Assembly: GCF_039852015.1 (NCBI RefSeq)
Contig: NZ_CP156626.1
Span: 1,956,249-2,020,248 of the forward strand
Source of the DNA: Robbsia sp. KACC 23696
GTDB taxonomy: Bacteria > Pseudomonadota > Gammaproteobacteria > Burkholderiales > Burkholderiaceae
Length of the DNA stretch: 64,000 nt
Reading direction: 5' to 3'
The notes beneath the pieces are model-generated. The model was not told where the DNA came from, did no database searches, and saw only the letters and a program-made list of their open reading frames with translations. The position numbers and the translations under genes were made by a program. Shown here in pieces: positions 61,126 to 64,000 of this stretch (position 1 is its first letter; every line of letters begins with the position of its first letter).

Positions 61126-62343
61126 CTAGCGCGCGTCCACGCGCGGCTCACGCCCTGCCGTCACACCTTCCGCGGCCGGTACCCCATCGGGATGCGGCGT
61201 CGTCCGCTTTTTCCCCAGCAAACGGCGCACGAGGGCAATCGCCGGCTTCTCGATCAGGAACCACGACCCCGCGGCAATGATCGTCGTGATCGCCAGGGAG
61301 ATCAGCAAACCTAACAGATTGTCCTGCTGCGGGAAATAGGACGCCACCACTTGCTGCACAAAGAAGCCGTAGATATAGAGCCCGTACGAGATGTCCCAAT
61401 CCGGGCGCAATGCCTTGAATTGCGGCAAGGCCGAAAACACCATCAGGCCGTAGATAAAAGTCACATACAGCAAGGGGTTCGCCCAGGCGTGTCCGCGCGA
61501 GAACGCGTACGCGATACACAGGACGATCGCCACATCACCCCGCAAGACAATCTTGTCGCGATAGTGATACGCGACGAAACCGGCGATAAAGAACGGCACG
61601 GGATGGGCTGAAAAATCACCCGGCTTATCGGTGAGATCCTTGATGATGGTGCCGATGACCGGCAGATGCGTATGCACGTGGAACATCGCGAGCCACACCG
61701 CGACCGCGAGAACCGCGCCGATCAGCACACGTGCCTTGCCGCGCGACAGCGTCAATACCCCCAACACTGCGACCATCACATAACACATCACCTCGACAGG
61801 CAAAGTCCACAACGACGAATTGACGCCGTGGAAGACATTGTCTTCGAACAAGCCTGGCAGACGCGTTCGCAAGCCCGAGAACAACACGATATTGCGCGTC
61901 AGGAAACCAACCGTCATCTTATCGTGCAGATAGGCGGACCATGGCAGCGACGACAGCAAAGGCCCCGCCACCAGGGTGATCAGGCCGACGCAGACGATCA
62001 AAGCCGGCCAGATCCGACCGATACGCAATGCCGCATAAGACCCCAAGGCGTCTTGCCGCTCCCAGCTCTGGCTGATCAGAATGCCGCTCAAGAAGAAAAA
62101 CGCGTACACGGCCAAGCTACCGCTATAGTCGTGCCCCGTCAGCGTGTGCAGCGGATCCACGCGGCTCATAGCCGGCTGGAGGATGAAGGAATGGCCGAAC
62201 ATCACCAGTACGGCCGCAACCAGGCGGACAATACCGAAATTGTTATCGTGGCCGCGCAAGGTATCGGCAAGCGTGCGTCGGGATGACAGCACACGATTGG
62301 CATTGCGGGATGAATCACCCTCGATCGGGCGGGTTGTCGACAT
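61126..62343 (-). CDS. Acyltransferase-3 family membrane protein (OafA/YrhL-like)
   Basis: A 405-residue membrane protein of the acyltransferase-3 family with about ten helices. The first part reads DNNFGIVRLVAAVLVMFGHSFILQP, with the conserved R-x10-H arrangement (RLVAAVLVMFGH) that forms the active site, then AFFFLSGILISQSWERQ and LWTLPVEVMCYVMVAV, both family marks. It transfers acyl groups, usually acetyl, to exopolysaccharide, O-antigen or lipid-linked sugars from the cytoplasmic side. The frame starts at 62343; the charged N-terminal tail is about 35 residues. It is convergent with the aldo/keto reductase gene and its target sugar is unknown. Confidence 0.9.
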   Translation of the reverse strand: MSTTRPIEGDSSRNANRVLSSRRTLADTLRGHDNNFGIVRLVAAVLVMFGHSFILQPAMSRVDPLHTLTGHDYSGSLAVYAFFFLSGILISQSWERQDALGSYAALRIGRIWPALIVCVGLITLVAGPLLSSLPWSAYLHDKMTVGFLTRNIVLFSGLRTRLPGLFEDNVFHGVNSSLWTLPVEVMCYVMVAVLGVLTLSRGKARVLIGAVLAVAVWLAMFHVHTHLPVIGTIIKDLTDKPGDFSAHPVPFFIAGFVAYHYRDKIVLRGDVAIVLCIAYAFSRGHAWANPLLYVTFIYGLMVFSALPQFKALRPDWDISYGLYIYGFFVQQVVASYFPQQDNLLGLLISLAITTIIAAGSWFLIEKPAIALVRRLLGKKRTTPHPDGVPAAEGVTAGREPRVDAR

Positions 62344-62811
62344 CGAACGTCTCCGTCTGGATACGAGCCAAGAGAACGGGAGCCGGCACGGCAGCTTCCC
62401 CGGAAGGCCGCATAGCGCCGCACGGACCGGCGCCCCGCATCGATGCGATGTCGAGGAGCGAACCGAGGCGGACCTTCTACGCGTTATTCATAATAGCCAG
62501 CCTTTGCGATATGCACAGCGGCAAGATAGGGGCATTGACGCAGCAAGGCTTGTTTTCTGTCTGAAACAAGATCGCTTCGGAAAGCTGATAGCGTCCGAAG
62601 ACACACGCTATATTCTCTAAATAACCTTTGTGTAAAGGCAGATATATCTATTACCAACGAAAGCGACAACGATGCCACGCCCAGAAATTCGGGCTTTCAA
62701 ACGACCGTAAACAACGTCGTGTAAAAGTCGTAACGAAATCTATGTTTTAGCGATCGGATGGCCGAAGCGACGCCGCGCGACAAAACAACTGCCGCGAAAG
62801 GTTCGGACAAA
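62344..62811. other. Intergenic region of about 470 bp, no gene seen
   Basis: It separates two leftward genes. CCTTTGTGTAAAGG (about 62627-62640) is a small inverted repeat in an AT-rich stretch (62600-62760) that may hold the acyltransferase promoter. No coding frame with family features is found. Confidence 0.5.
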
Positions 62812-63072
62812 TCAGACGACGGCGCAGAGCCAATCCATCGGGACGTCAAGCAAGGTCGAGAGGCGGCGGACCTGGCGGATGGTCGGCACGGTGACGCCGG
62901 CGCGCCAGAATTGCAGATGCTGAACCGCGACGCCCAATTGGCGCGCGATATGCGTCGACGACAACTTCTTGCGCTTCAGCGTCATATCGAGGCGGATCGA
63001 GAATTTCCGACGGATCGTCTCGTCCTCGAGGCGATCCTGGATCACGGCATCCAATGGTTTGTGCAGCAACAT
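62812..63072 (-). CDS. Small XRE-like helix-turn-helix protein
   Basis: An 86-residue protein. After a basic start it reads FSIRLDMTLKRKKLSSTHIARQLGVAVQHLQFWRAGVTVPTIRQVRRLSTLLDVPMDWLCAVV, in which the span about 30-85 has the pattern of an XRE/Cro helix-turn-helix (ALSxLLGVPxxWL-type third helix). It has no other domain and could be a stand-alone regulator or an antitoxin-like protein without partner. No partner toxin gene is adjacent. The gene is upstream of the acyltransferase gene and downstream of the CorA-like gene, all leftward, but long gaps separate them. Confidence 0.7.
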   Translation of the reverse strand: MLLHKPLDAVIQDRLEDETIRRKFSIRLDMTLKRKKLSSTHIARQLGVAVQHLQFWRAGVTVPTIRQVRRLSTLLDVPMDWLCAVV

Positions 63073-63197
63073 GAATCAGTTTCCTAGACCGGACGACGCC
63101 AGTCTAGTGCGCAGTGATGATGCTGATATGACGGCGCGAAGGCAGAAAAGTTGCAGCGCGCGATGAAACGGCATGACACGCGATATAAATAAATATT

Positions 63198-64000
63198 TCA
63201 GCGATCGTTTCGGCGGAATGCCCAGTAGCCGCCCACGGCGGTGAAGGTGGCCACCAACAGCACCAACAGCCAGAAACCGTGTTTATTTTCCGACAACGGT
63301 ATGCCGCCCACATTCATCCCAAAAAACCCGGCGACGATATTGATCGGCAGTGCGAGGACCGTCACCATCGTAAGGGTGAACAGGGTGCGGTTGCTCTGCT
63401 CGTCCCGGCGCACCGAAATGTCTTCTTGAATCAAACGAATCCGCTCGATCAAGCCGGCCAGATCGCCGAGCACCAGCGAGAACTCTTCGGTCGATTCGCG
63501 CAGATCCTGCACGTCCTCGTGTTGCAACCAACCGGGCGGCCGTGCCAGCAGTCGGAACAGCGAGCCGGGTTCGGGCGCGAGGGTTCGCTGCAGCCGCACC
63601 AGAATCCGACGCAATCCCCCCAGATCCTGCCGGAAGGAAAACGGCCGCTGGGACAGCAGTTGATCCTCGATGCCATCGACATCGGCGCTGGTGTCGCGGA
63701 CGATCTTCGCCATCAGGTCGGCCTGGTCGCGCAGCAGATGCACCAGCAGCTCGGCAGGCGTGCGAAACCGTTCGCCCGCCATCACGCTGGCCCGCAGGCG
63801 GTCCACCGAGCGCAGCGGCTTGACGCGCAGCGTCACCATCATCCGGCGATGCGTGTAGACCCAGAGCGTCGCGATCTCGGTCGGCTTTTGTTCGAAGCTG
63901 AACGTGACATCGTTGACCACCGCCAGCAGGGAACCGTCCTGCTGTTCGATCCGGGTCGAACGGGAGCCTTCCTGCAACGCCTCGAAAAACGCCTCGGGCA
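63198..64000 (-). CDS. CorA-family transporter, ZntB-like (5' end outside window)
   Basis: A 267-residue part of a CorA-type divalent cation transporter. The cytoplasmic domain (WVYTHRRMMVTLRVKPLRSVDRLRA, AELLVHLLRDQADLM) leads to two C-terminal membrane helices with the signature FFGMNVGGIPLSENKHGF and a last helix ending FRRNDR. The GMN motif followed by VGGIP favours ZntB (zinc) over CorA (magnesium). The protein reads open to the window edge, so the N-terminal 60-70 residues are missing. Zinc transport by ZntB is proton-driven uptake; regulation is not readable here. Confidence 0.9.
   Translation of the reverse strand, partial: PEAFFEALQEGSRSTRIEQQDGSLLAVVNDVTFSFEQKPTEIATLWVYTHRRMMVTLRVKPLRSVDRLRASVMAGERFRTPAELLVHLLRDQADLMAKIVRDTSADVDGIEDQLLSQRPFSFRQDLGGLRRILVRLQRTLAPEPGSLFRLLARPPGWLQHEDVQDLRESTEEFSLVLGDLAGLIERIRLIQEDISVRRDEQSNRTLFTLTMVTVLALPINIVAGFFGMNVGGIPLSENKHGFWLLVLLVATFTAVGGYWAFRRNDR

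Noticed and set aside
1-64000. CRISPR arrays, tRNA and rRNA genes, prophage genes
   Set aside because: No regularly spaced repeats, tRNA-like cloverleaf sequences, rRNA motifs or phage structural genes were noticed on reading; a dedicated scan was not possible.

Overview
The window is about 60% GC and gene-dense. Beta-proteobacterial hallmarks (a Burkholderia-type trimeric porin, TctB, many LysR and AraC regulators, an FAD-dependent sugar dehydrogenase of the Burkholderia type, an IS1202-like element of the ISNCY group) point to a member of the Burkholderiaceae (Burkholderia, Robbsia or a relative). No rRNA, tRNA, replication or core ribosomal genes were seen. The content is a string of small catabolic modules, each usually made of one regulator, one transporter and two to four enzymes, as is typical of a second chromosome or an accessory region of a soil or plant-associated bacterium.

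Layout. 0-3 kb: end of a tripartite tricarboxylate transporter gene (TctB), a carboxymuconolactone decarboxylase-like protein, a porin and an MFS carrier, then a chemoreceptor on the other strand. 5-8 kb: an orphan exported substrate-binding protein and a divergent SDR/LysR pair. 8-15 kb: a leftward operon with two carboxylate transporters (2HCT family and AtoE-like), an amidohydrolase, a class III CoA-transferase and a CitE-like lyase, with a divergent LysR; this looks like uptake, CoA activation and cleavage of a 2-hydroxy dicarboxylate such as citramalate. 15-21 kb: AraC regulator, beta-keto acid cleavage enzyme (BKACE), MFS carrier and two SDRs. 21-26 kb: a Gly-rich membrane protein, a second chemoreceptor, a Tat-exported MmgE/PrpD protein, a YciI protein and an exported GlcG/HbpS-like protein. 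26-30 kb: IclR regulator facing a threonine-dehydratase-like gene and a cobalt-type nitrile hydratase operon (alpha, beta, activator).

30-32 kb: a low-GC IS1202-like element, then what looks like an older relic IS end and the last 57 codons of a TRAP large permease, i.e. a rearrangement scar. 32-37 kb: LysR, SDR, MFS and a split transketolase. 37-39 kb: a lipid A acyltransferase and a small exported protein. 39-42 kb: LigJ and LigK (lower protocatechuate/gallate meta-cleavage pathway), overlapping a ModA-like protein without a signal peptide. 42-46 kb: a Fic-domain AMP transferase and an MHS-type transporter with a HexR/RpiR-like operator and its RpiR regulator. 46-51 kb: YtcJ-like amidohydrolase with a winged-helix/ATPase regulator, and an AraC regulator. 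51.4-52 kb: a broken gene (frameshift plus stop). 52-54 kb: a shikimate-dehydrogenase-like protein and MFS carrier. 54.7-61 kb: a three-subunit FAD-dependent sugar/polyol dehydrogenase (triheme cytochrome c, GMC flavoprotein with 3Fe-4S cysteines, Tat small subunit), a LysR and a 2,5-diketogluconate-reductase-like enzyme. 61-64 kb: an acyltransferase-3 membrane protein, a small XRE-like protein and a CorA/ZntB-type transporter cut by the window end.

All family assignments are from reading the protein sequences; no database search was run. Substrates of the catabolic modules are inferences.
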